Shown piece after piece: positions 1-6,969 of a stretch of 11,051 bases of DNA. How positions within the stretch are numbered: the stretch's first letter is position 1; each line of letters starts with the position of its first letter. The stretch comes from DTKY01 sp037440765. Its GTDB lineage: Bacteria > Acidobacteriota > Terriglobia > Bryobacterales > Bryobacteraceae. The stretch lies in the NCBI GenBank assembly GCA_037440765.1, contig JBBITL010000116.1:1-11051 (forward strand), written 5' to 3'. A model generated the notes under the pieces. The model was not told the origin of the DNA. It saw only the letters and a program-made list of their open reading frames with translations, and ran no database searches. The translations under genes and the position numbers were made by a program.

Positions 1-1
1 C

Positions 2-2443
2 CTGGCCGGCCGGCACCGCTTCTTCGGCCGTTTCACTCAGAACCACTTCTTCGAGGACCGGGCTGACTGGACCAGCGAGATCGTCAAGGGGCTGAACAGC
101 GGCGTAACGGGCGGCGTCACGCGCGACAACCAGAACGGCGTGCTCGACTGGGTGTACACGGCGACCCCCGCCACCGTGCTCCACGCGTCGGTGTCGGTCA
201 GCAACTGGAGCACGGCCGCCGCTCAGCGCGACTTCCCCTACCAGTTCAAGCCCTCCGACGTGGGGCTCCCCAAGTACCTGGACGACAAGTGCGGCAACCG
301 TTGCTACCTGCCGCTGATGAACATCACCGGCTACACGCAGAACGGCATCGGCGGAACTCCGACCCGCACCTACAGCACCTTTTGGACGTACAACGCGGAC
401 GCCCACCACAACCGCGGGAACCACTCCTTCCGCGCGGGCCTGGACGTCCGCAACCAGATCCGGTCCAACCACGCCGGCAACAATCACGGCACATTCACCT
501 TCGGCAACGCCTACTTCAGGCGGTTCAACGACACTGGAGGAGTCGGCTATACGGCCTCCAACATCGGTCTGGCCTGGGCGTCGTTCATGATGGGCATGCC
601 GACGGCGATGAGCATCTCAAGCAACGACAGCTTCTACGTCTCAAACCCGTACATGGCATGGTTCGGCCAGGACACCTGGCGTGTCAGCCGCAGACTCACC
701 CTGACGCTGTCGCTGCGCATGGAGTATGAGGCTGGCGCCATGGAGCGCCATAACCGGTTCATCATCGACTATGATCCGAACGCTATCCTGCCGATTTCAG
801 CCGCCGTCGAAGCCGGCTACGCCGCCAGGCCGCAGCCCGAACGCGCCGCATCTGCCTTCAAAGTCGTCGGAGGCGCGATCTATTCCGGCTCGGCCGGCGC
901 CCGCAAGCGCGCCTGGGACAGCGCCGTGATGTGGCTGCCGCGCGCAGGCTTCGGATACCAGCTGGGCGCAAAGTCGGTTCTGAGGGGCGGCTACGGGATC
1001 TACTACGACACGACCAACGTCAATGCCATGTCGTATGCCCCTAACCAGAACTTCTTCAGCCGCACCACCAGCCCGACCATCTTCACCGCCGACACCAATC
1101 AGATCCCTGTGTTCAACCCTCTTTACAGCGCTTCGGGCGCCTTCCCCACAGTGTCCCCGCTGAACGACCCGTTCCCGGTCCGCGCCGATGGCACCCGCTT
1201 TGACGCGCCCCTGAGGGACTCACTGGGCCTGATGGCGACGGCGGGCGCCGGCTGGACCTATCCCAGCTTTCCTTACCACACGCGGCAGCAGCGCTGGCGC
1301 ATGTCCATCGAGCGGCAGATTGGAAGCCACGACGTGGTGGAGGCGGCTTACGAGGGAACCTATTCCTCCAACATCACTTACAACAAGCCGTCGGAACCGG
1401 GCGTTCCATCCAGCTACTACAACTTCACCCAGGTCCGCAGTGACACCAACGCCAACTGGCTCGGCGCGGGCGTTGCGAACCCCTTTTACGGCCTGACAAC
1501 CGCGGGGACCGTCCCGGCCAATGCGAACGCCACCTATCCGGACTCGGTCAGAAACAACACGCTGCTGTGGAACTGGATGGCTACCAACACCCTCTTCACC
1601 AGCCCGACCCGCACCCGCTCCACGTTGCTGTTCAACGCTCCCAACGGGAACGTGAACAGGCCCGAGCCGCGCTTCACCTCCAGGACGCAATCGCTGGTTC
1701 TCAGCTACAACCGCCGGTTCGCCAGCGGCTTGAGCGCGAATTTCGGCTACACCTGGTTCGTCCGGAAGACCGCCAACAGCTACTTCCAGGGATGGGATCC
1801 GGACGACCCGGTCCGCCCGCAGGTGCCGTACTGGAATCCGCTGGGAGCCGGCAACCCGCACAGCGTGCGGGCCACCTGGGTCTATGACCTGCCCTTCGGC
1901 CAGGGACAGCGCTGGGTTCAGAACCGGATTCTCAGCATGATTGTGGGCGGCTGGACGCTGGCGGGGACCTTCCAGTACACTCCGGGAGGACTGGTCGGCT
2001 TCGGGAACATCTACTTTTACGGGGAACCGGACAGCATCAAGCTGGACAACCCGATCCCCGACAGCTTCTTCAACACGGCCGGCTGCGTGGCGACGACGGC
2101 TCTGTCTCCGGGCGATACCGTCGTGGGAACCGGGCCTTGCACTTCGGGCTTCGAGAAGAGGTCCGCCAACGCCGCCAGCACCTTCCAGTACCGCTTCTTT
2201 CCCGTGAACATCGACGGGCTTCGCGCCTACAGCATCAGCCAGTTCGACGGCAGCCTGTCGCGCGAGTTCAGGATCCTGGAGCGCCTGAGGTTCGTGGCCC
2301 GGATGGACATGCTCAACGTGGAGAACAACAGCATCCTCAACGCTCCCGTAACCACTCCGACCAGCGCGGATTTCGGCAAAATCACCGGCCAGAGCGCTGC
2401 CCCCATGCGCTTCATCCAGATCCAGGGGAGGTTGCGCTGGTAG
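2..2443 (+). CDS. TonB-dependent receptor, Oar-like, C-terminal part (5' end outside window)
   Basis: This is the beta-barrel part of an outer-membrane receptor that would import a bulky ligand using energy from TonB/ExbBD. The frame is open from base 2 with no stop, so the start and the expected N-terminal carboxypeptidase-like domain and plug lie upstream; 813 residues are visible. Support comes from alternating aromatic/polar barrel strands (for example FRAGLDVRNQ, LSLRMEYEAG, LRGGYGIYYD), the GGWTLAGTFQYTPGG segment near 1947-1992, the DGSLSREFRILERLRFVARMD-type strand pair before the end, and the terminal GRLRW, whose last aromatic residue fits the outer-membrane assembly signal. Two Cys pairs (CGNRC near 290, and C-x(n)-C near 2085-2140) could form loop disulfides. 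The ligand cannot be read from sequence; the neighbouring genes suggest a carbohydrate. I see no SusD-like partner. The family is confident, the substrate is not. Confidence 0.9.
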   Translation: MAGRHRFFGRFTQNHFFEDRADWTSEIVKGLNSGVTGGVTRDNQNGVLDWVYTATPATVLHASVSVSNWSTAAAQRDFPYQFKPSDVGLPKYLDDKCGNRCYLPLMNITGYTQNGIGGTPTRTYSTFWTYNADAHHNRGNHSFRAGLDVRNQIRSNHAGNNHGTFTFGNAYFRRFNDTGGVGYTASNIGLAWASFMMGMPTAMSISSNDSFYVSNPYMAWFGQDTWRVSRRLTLTLSLRMEYEAGAMERHNRFIIDYDPNAILPISAAVEAGYAARPQPERAASAFKVVGGAIYSGSAGARKRAWDSAVMWLPRAGFGYQLGAKSVLRGGYGIYYDTTNVNAMSYAPNQNFFSRTTSPTIFTADTNQIPVFNPLYSASGAFPTVSPLNDPFPVRADGTRFDAPLRDSLGLMATAGAGWTYPSFPYHTRQQRWRMSIERQIGSHDVVEAAYEGTYSSNITYNKPSEPGVPSSYYNFTQVRSDTNANWLGAGVANPFYGLTTAGTVPANANATYPDSVRNNTLLWNWMATNTLFTSPTRTRSTLLFNAPNGNVNRPEPRFTSRTQSLVLSYNRRFASGLSANFGYTWFVRKTANSYFQGWDPDDPVRPQVPYWNPLGAGNPHSVRATWVYDLPFGQGQRWVQNRILSMIVGGWTLAGTFQYTPGGLVGFGNIYFYGEPDSIKLDNPIPDSFFNTAGCVATTALSPGDTVVGTGPCTSGFEKRSANAASTFQYRFFPVNIDGLRAYSISQFDGSLSREFRILERLRFVARMDMLNVENNSILNAPVTTPTSADFGKITGQSAAPMRFIQIQGRLRW

Positions 2444-2465
2444 GCGTGAGATACTTGTCTGTACA

Positions 2466-3221
2466 ATGCGCTTCTACCGAATGGCGGCGGTTGCACTGGC
2501 AGCCGCCGCCTGCGGCTTAGCCGCTGACGCAAGGGTGCTGGTGTACACCCGGAACTTCGTCTCCGCAGGCACGGGTTACGTGCACGACAACATCCAGAGC
2601 AGCGTGGACGCCATCCGCAAGATGGGCGCCGAAAACGGCTTCGCGGTGGACGTCTCGGACGATCCCAGGGTTTTCACCGATTCCAGCCTGAAGCAGTACC
2701 GGGCGATCATCTTCTCCAACAGCAACAACGAAGCGTTCCAGAGCGACTCGCAGCGGGAAGCGTTCCGGCGGTACATCCAGGCGGGCGGCGGGCTGGCCGG
2801 AATCCACTCGGCGACGGGCTCCGAGCGCAAGTGGCCGTACTTCTGGTCCGTGATGGGCGGCAAATTCCTGCGGCACCCCAAGTTTCAGAAGTTCGTGGTC
2901 CGGGTCGTGGACCGGGACCACCCTTCGACGCGGGATCTGCCCGTTACTTTCGAGTGGGAGGATGAATGCTACTACCACGACAACCTCAGTCCGGCCATCC
3001 GTCCGTTGCTGGTGACAGATCCCGCCAGGCTGGATGACCCTGACAAGGCGGTGTATCCGGGGGACCGCTTCGGCGATTCGCTTCCGCTGGCCTGGCGCCA
3101 GGAACTCGACGGTGGCCGCCAGTTCTACACCGGCCTGGGACACCTTAAGGAACACTACGCCAGCCCGATCCTTTACCAGCACATACTGGGCGGAATCCTC
3201 TGGGTGATCGGCAGGAAGTAA
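2466..3221 (+). CDS. ThuA-like domain protein, exported
   Basis: This 251-residue protein belongs to the ThuA-like family (class I glutamine-amidotransferase-like fold). In rhizobia, ThuA and the oxidoreductase ThuB handle trehalose and related disaccharides through 3-keto derivatives; the exact reaction of exported homologues is not settled. Visible family segments are GGGLAGIHSATG (107-118), GGKFLRHP (131-138), DHPSTRDLP (151-159), EWEDECYYHDN (163-173) and FYTGLGH (220-226). The N-terminus (MRFYR, then an Ala-rich core to about residue 19) is a signal peptide. Cys16 after AAA is a weak lipobox, so membrane anchoring is possible. The ATG lies 22 bp after the receptor stop and has no Shine-Dalgarno sequence, so a leaderless or poorly initiated start is possible. 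The next gene begins 10 bp downstream. The pairing with Gfo/Idh/MocA genes supports a sugar-oxidation role. Confidence 0.88.
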   Translation: MRFYRMAAVALAAAACGLAADARVLVYTRNFVSAGTGYVHDNIQSSVDAIRKMGAENGFAVDVSDDPRVFTDSSLKQYRAIIFSNSNNEAFQSDSQREAFRRYIQAGGGLAGIHSATGSERKWPYFWSVMGGKFLRHPKFQKFVVRVVDRDHPSTRDLPVTFEWEDECYYHDNLSPAIRPLLVTDPARLDDPDKAVYPGDRFGDSLPLAWRQELDGGRQFYTGLGHLKEHYASPILYQHILGGILWVIGRK

Positions 3222-3229
3222 GGGAGGAG
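3222..3229 (+). promoter_or_regulatory. Shine-Dalgarno for the Tat-exported oxidoreductase
   Basis: GGGAGGAG lies directly after the ThuA stop codon and just before a GTG start at 3232. It is the strongest ribosome-binding site in this gene cluster and fixes GTG 3232 as the start, which also gives a correctly placed twin-arginine motif. Confidence 0.75.
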
Positions 3230-3231
3230 CA

Positions 3232-4680
3232 GTGAACAAGGACAACACTTCGCGCAGACAATTCCTGGCAGGTTCGCTCGCCGGGGGCATCGCGTTTCCA
3301 GCGATCGTGCCCTCCACCGTTTTCGGCCAGAGCGCCCCGAGCAACCTCATCCAGGTCGCCCAGATCGGCTGCGGGCGCCAGGCCCGCGACGCGCAGATCA
3401 GCGGAATCCTGCGGAACCACGCCATGGCCCGGTTCGTCGCCGTGTGCGACGTGGACACTGTGCGCATCGCGGATGCCAAGGCCTGGATTGAGCAGGACTA
3501 CGCCAAGCGGTTCGGGAGCGGCGGTTTTGCGAACCTGAAGACCTACACGGACTACCGCGAGATGCTCCAGGACAAGAGCATCGACGCGGTGCTGATCAGC
3601 ACGCCGGACCACTGGCACGCCCAGCCGGCCATCGAGGCCGCTCTGGCGGGCAAGGACGTGTTCCTCGAGAAGCCGGCTTCATTGACCATCAAGGAAGGCC
3701 GGCAGATGGCCGACGTAATCAAGCGCACGGGCCGCGTCTACCAGCAGGGCAGCCAGCAGCGTTCGGCCGTCAATTTCCGGCTGGCCTGCGAGCTGGTGCG
3801 CAACGGCAGGATCGGCAAAGTCCGCGAGGTGTACATCGGCCTTCCCACCGACCCGGCCGGCGGAAGCACCAGGGAAACACCGGTGCCCCCCAACCTCAAC
3901 TACGATGCATGGCTCGGGTCCACGCCGATGGTCTACTACACCGAGGACCGCGTTCACCCGCAGGCGCCGGACATCAAGACCCGCTACGGCAGGCCCGGGT
4001 GGCTGCGCTGTGAGCAGTTCGGCGCGGGCATGATCACCGGCTGGGGCGCTCACCACATCGACACGGCCCACTGGGGCATGGGCGCGGAACTGACAGGCCC
4101 GGTGGAGATCGAAGCCATGGCCCACTTTCCCAAGGAGGGCCTCTGGGACGTGCACGGGCCCTATCACATCCGGGCCAGGTACGCCGACGGCGCCGTGATG
4201 TACATCAGCGACAAGTACCCCAACGGCATCAAGTTCCTGGGCGAGAGCGGCTGGGTCTGGGTGACGCGCGGCAGTTTCAGCGCCGTGGACATGCAGGCCC
4301 TCAGCGCCGGGGGCGGAGTCCCGCGCGGAGGCCCCTGGAGCCTGGCCCTCGACGCCAGCGACCGCCGCTGGATCAAGGAAGGCATCAAGGACAGCGAGAT
4401 CCGGCTGCACGTTAGCCCGAAGGGCGATCACGTCCTGGACTGGCTCGCAGCCATCCGGGCGCGCAAGGACCCGGTGGCCCCGGCCGAGGTCGGCCACCGC
4501 TCCAACTCGGTCTGCCTGCTGGGGCAGATCGCCATGCATACCGACCGCGTCCTCATGTGGGATCCGGCGAAGGAGGTCTTCACAGGGGCCAGCGCCGGTT
4601 TCAACAGCAAGTTGTCCCGCCCCCAGCGGGCGCCCTACGGCACGGACGCGGTTCTTGCCAAGGCAGGGCTCCTGAGTTGA
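3232..4680 (+). CDS. Gfo/Idh/MocA family oxidoreductase with Tat signal
   Basis: This is a 482-residue NAD(P)-type dehydrogenase-fold protein, probably acting on a sugar or glycoside outside the cytoplasm. The GTG start is supported by a strong upstream GGGAGGAG. A Tat signal peptide is clear: SRRQFLA at 7-13, a hydrophobic stretch to about residue 31, then a likely cleavage near VFG/Q (32/33). Tat export fits folding with the cofactor bound before secretion. The Rossmann loop IGCGRQARD is at 45-53, STPDHWHA at 123-130, the conserved EKP at 146-148 (Lys147), and WGAHHIDTAHWGMG at 271-284 supplies the active-site histidine region. The length fits secreted members of the family. It follows the ThuA gene by 10 bp and overlaps the next oxidoreductase by 4 bp, so it is almost certainly co-transcribed with both. 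The substrate is unknown; glycoside 3-oxidation is an inference from family chemistry and neighbours. Confidence 0.92.
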   Translation: MNKDNTSRRQFLAGSLAGGIAFPAIVPSTVFGQSAPSNLIQVAQIGCGRQARDAQISGILRNHAMARFVAVCDVDTVRIADAKAWIEQDYAKRFGSGGFANLKTYTDYREMLQDKSIDAVLISTPDHWHAQPAIEAALAGKDVFLEKPASLTIKEGRQMADVIKRTGRVYQQGSQQRSAVNFRLACELVRNGRIGKVREVYIGLPTDPAGGSTRETPVPPNLNYDAWLGSTPMVYYTEDRVHPQAPDIKTRYGRPGWLRCEQFGAGMITGWGAHHIDTAHWGMGAELTGPVEIEAMAHFPKEGLWDVHGPYHIRARYADGAVMYISDKYPNGIKFLGESGWVWVTRGSFSAVDMQALSAGGGVPRGGPWSLALDASDRRWIKEGIKDSEIRLHVSPKGDHVLDWLAAIRARKDPVAPAEVGHRSNSVCLLGQIAMHTDRVLMWDPAKEVFTGASAGFNSKLSRPQRAPYGTDAVLAKAGLLS

Positions 4681-6023
4681 GGCGGGCCCTGTCGCTGCTG
4701 TTGCTGGTCTGTTCAGTCCAGGGGTGCAGAGTGGCGCCCCGGGAGAACACCGCCGGGGTGAGGCTGGTTGTCGTCGACCCGGGGCACTACCACGCCTCGC
4801 TCATCCATATGGAAATGTACCCGCAGGTGTCGCCGCGGGTGTCCGTGTACGCGCCGCTGGGGACCGAACTGTCGGACTACCTCAGCCGGGTGACGATGTT
4901 CAACTCGCGCCGGGACGATCCGACCCGCTGGGAGCTTGACATCCACACGGGCCCGGGCTTCTTCGAGAGGATGCTCGGCGAACGCGCCGGCAACGTGGCG
5001 GTTTTCGCGGGGCGCAACCGCGAGAAGATCGGCCGCATCGTCCGGTCGCTGGAGGCGGGCTACAACGTGCTCGCCGACAAGCCCTGGATCATAAGCACCC
5101 AGGACATGCCGAGGCTGGAGGCGGCGCTGGAGACCGCCCGGAAGCGCGGGCTGGTTGGCTACGACATCATGACCGAGCGCCACGAGATCACTTCCATCAT
5201 CCAGAAGGAGATCGTGAACGCGCCGGAGGTGTTTGGCGAGCTTGTCCAGGGCTCGGCGGCCGAGCCCGCCATCGCGGCGCGAAGCGTCCATCACCTGAAG
5301 AAGACCGTGGCGGGCGTTCCCCTGCAACGGCCCGCTTGGTTCCTCAACATAGAGGAAAGCGGCGAAGGAATCGCGGACGTCGGCACGCACGTCGTAGACC
5401 TTGTCGGGTGGACGGCGTTCCCGCGCCAGATGGTGGACTACCGCAACGATATCCGCATGCTCAGCGCAAAACGGTGGCCCACCGTCATCAGCCGGGAGCA
5501 GTTCGCCCAGATCACCGGACACGCCGATTTCCCGGCCCACCTGGCGCCCTGGGTGAAGGACGGCCGGATGGACTACTTCTCCAACCACGCCGTCAGCTAT
5601 TCGGTGCGGGGCGTCCACGTGAAGCTCGACATCCTGTGGAACTGGGAGGCCCCTCCGGGTTCGGGCGACGTGTACGAGGCGACGTTCCGGGGAACGCGGG
5701 CGGTGACCGAGATCCGGCAGGGCAGGCAGGAGAACTTCCGGCCGGAGATCTACGTCCGTCCGGATTCGCCGGAGCTGAGAAGGAAGGTCGAGGCGCTGGC
5801 GCAGAAGTGGCCGGGGCTGAGCGTGACCGCGCGCGGCGAGGAGGCGCGCATCGTCATACCGGACAAGTACCGGGTGAGCCATGAGGCGCACTTCGCCGAG
5901 GTGACGCGACTGTTTCTGGGCTACATGGAGGATCCGAAGTCCCTGCCTGAGTGGGAGGACAGCAATATGCTGGCCAAGTACTACGTCTGTACCAGGGCGG
6001 TGGAGATGAGCCGCGAGCGTTGA
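4677..6023 (+). CDS. Predicted lipoprotein, Gfo/Idh/MocA-like with PF16490-type oxidoreductase C-terminus
   Basis: I place the start at TTG 4677, overlapping the previous stop as TTGA, giving 448 residues. This start puts MRRALSLLLL directly before a lipobox VQG-C (Cys17), so the product is probably a lipid-anchored periplasmic protein; a weak AGGG lies 8 nt upstream. A frame extension to 4557 exists but would lie inside the preceding gene and bury the signal peptide. The N-terminal half is Rossmann-like, but its loop reads VVVDPGHYHA (31-40) instead of GxGxxG. NVLADKPWII (130-139, Lys135) and DVGTHVVDLVGW (234-245, His238) match the Lys-Pro and His positions of Gfo/Idh/MocA enzymes. The C-terminal half resembles the 'putative oxidoreductase C-terminal domain' group. 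Whether it binds NAD is uncertain. The last residues (SRER) are encoded by a copy of the repeat core found in the following gap. Confidence 0.85.
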   Translation: MRRALSLLLLVCSVQGCRVAPRENTAGVRLVVVDPGHYHASLIHMEMYPQVSPRVSVYAPLGTELSDYLSRVTMFNSRRDDPTRWELDIHTGPGFFERMLGERAGNVAVFAGRNREKIGRIVRSLEAGYNVLADKPWIISTQDMPRLEAALETARKRGLVGYDIMTERHEITSIIQKEIVNAPEVFGELVQGSAAEPAIAARSVHHLKKTVAGVPLQRPAWFLNIEESGEGIADVGTHVVDLVGWTAFPRQMVDYRNDIRMLSAKRWPTVISREQFAQITGHADFPAHLAPWVKDGRMDYFSNHAVSYSVRGVHVKLDILWNWEAPPGSGDVYEATFRGTRAVTEIRQGRQENFRPEIYVRPDSPELRRKVEALAQKWPGLSVTARGEEARIVIPDKYRVSHEAHFAEVTRLFLGYMEDPKSLPEWEDSNMLAKYYVCTRAVEMSRER

Positions 6024-6086
6024 ACTGGCCGCTCGCTGACGCTCGCGGTCCGGTGCGCGGCGCGGGACCGCGAGCGTGAGGGAGCG
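6011..6086. repeat. Long inverted repeat with a third core copy, upstream of the DUF6807 gene
   Basis: Arms at 6030-6051 and 6065-6086 are inverted copies matching at 20 of 22 positions, separated by a 13-nt GC-rich spacer. The core CCGCGAGCGT occurs at 6011-6020 (last codons of the preceding gene) and 6068-6077, with its reverse complement ACGCTCGCGG at 6039-6048. The middle copy can therefore pair with either flanking copy, giving two exclusive hairpins. The two mismatches, at 6078 and 6081, are both G in the right arm and form the Shine-Dalgarno of the next gene. There is no T-run after it, so a simple intrinsic terminator is unlikely. It may be a dispersed REP-like palindrome or a translation-coupling hairpin. 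Confidence 0.8.
6078..6084 (+). promoter_or_regulatory. Shine-Dalgarno of the DUF6807 gene, inside the right hairpin arm
   Basis: GAGGGAG ends 5 nt before ATG 6090 and is the obvious ribosome-binding site. It lies within the right arm of the inverted repeat, so a folded hairpin would hide it. That gives a possible translational control point. Confidence 0.65.
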
Positions 6087-6089
6087 GAC

Positions 6090-6956
6090 ATGAGGAACAT
6101 GCTGTGGCTGTGGCTGGCGCTGCCGGCGTTCGCCCAGGGGCCTTTCACCTGGCGGGACGCGGGCGACGGGCGGATGGAACTGCTGGAGTCCGGCAGGCCC
6201 GCGCTGACTTACAACTACGGCCCCCAGCTCAAGCCCGGGGCGCCGGAGAACCGCCGGCGCTGTTGCTACGTGTTCCCTCTCTACACGCCGGCCGGCGTTT
6301 CCCTGCTGGACGACTTCCCGGCGGATCACTACCATCATCGCGGCGTGTTCTGGTCCTGGCCCATCGTGGAGACCGGGGGCGGACGCTATGACAACTGGAT
6401 GACCTTCACGGCCAGTCACCGCCCGGCGAAGACCCCGCTGGTCTCCAGCGACGCCGCTGGCGCGCGCCTGGAGGCCTGGAACTTCTGGGTGGCCGACGGC
6501 AAGGACATAGTGCTGGAGCGCGCACGCCTGCTGGTGCTTCCCGCGCAAGGATCCTCGCGAGAACTTGACGTGGAGCTGACCTGGGAAGCCACCGGCGCGC
6601 CTGTGACCTTGAAGGGTTCGGCCGAGAAGGGCAAGAGTTACGGCGGCCTGAGCGTCCGTTTCGCGCCGAGGGAGGGCACCATCGTGCGCGCCGACGGCGA
6701 GGTGCTCCGGCGCGATGAAGACCTGACCCCCCGCCGCTGGGCCGAACTGGAGGCGGTCTACGGCGGGAAGCGCGCCGTGCTGCGGGTCACTTCCGACGAG
6801 CAGAACCCGGGCGCGCCCCACCAGTGGTGCCTGCGCAGTTATGGGTTCATCGGGGCTTCGTTCCCCGGCCGGACGGCGGCGGTGGATCGCCACATTCTTG
6901 AGCCGGGCAAGCCGCTTACGCTGAGATTTCGCGTGCGTGTGAGTGACCTTCCGTGA
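6090..6956 (+). CDS. DUF6807 / PmoA-like family protein, exported
   Basis: This 288-residue protein belongs to the group annotated 'PmoA family' or DUF6807. The methane-oxygenase name is historical and should not be read as a function here. A short signal peptide is visible (MRNMLWLWLALPAFA, likely cleaved before Gln16), so the mature protein is periplasmic or surface-exposed. The family hallmark is DFPADHYHHRGVFWSW (75-90), with a His-rich core at 80-83. Other recognisable segments are GGLSVRF (185-191) and RSYGFIGASFPG (249-260) in a mostly beta-strand protein. The clustered histidines and acidic residues look like a metal or catalytic site, but no reaction is established to my knowledge. 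It starts 66 bp after the lipoprotein oxidoreductase, with GAGGGAG 5 nt upstream, and is followed closely by the ROK gene. Context points to carbohydrate processing alongside the two oxidoreductases and the ThuA protein. Confidence 0.8.
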   Translation: MRNMLWLWLALPAFAQGPFTWRDAGDGRMELLESGRPALTYNYGPQLKPGAPENRRRCCYVFPLYTPAGVSLLDDFPADHYHHRGVFWSWPIVETGGGRYDNWMTFTASHRPAKTPLVSSDAAGARLEAWNFWVADGKDIVLERARLLVLPAQGSSRELDVELTWEATGAPVTLKGSAEKGKSYGGLSVRFAPREGTIVRADGEVLRRDEDLTPRRWAELEAVYGGKRAVLRVTSDEQNPGAPHQWCLRSYGFIGASFPGRTAAVDRHILEPGKPLTLRFRVRVSDLP

Positions 6957-6969
6957 GACGGATTCCTCT

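Noticed and set aside
140..142. GTG 140 as the start of the receptor gene
   Set aside because: The frame is open to base 2 with receptor-like sequence (RHRFFGRFTQNHFFEDRADW), so the gene continues upstream of the window.
4557..4676. Upstream extension of the lipoprotein oxidoreductase
   Set aside because: It would overlap the preceding gene by about 120 bp, encodes low-complexity Gln/Arg/Gly sequence, and would bury the signal peptide and lipobox.
6024..6089. Intrinsic terminator in the gap before the DUF6807 gene
   Set aside because: The hairpin is strong but is followed by the Shine-Dalgarno and start codon with no T-run, so a translational or repeat-element explanation is preferred.
6090..6956. 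Methane monooxygenase subunit, suggested by the PmoA family name
   Set aside because: There are no membrane helices beyond the signal peptide and no particulate methane monooxygenase gene partners. The soluble exported DUF6807 type and sugar-gene context fit better.
6943..6969. GTG 6943 as the start of the ROK regulator
   Set aside because: It is possible but lacks a ribosome-binding site and overlaps the previous gene by 14 bp; ATG 6970 is more economical. The choice is not decisive.
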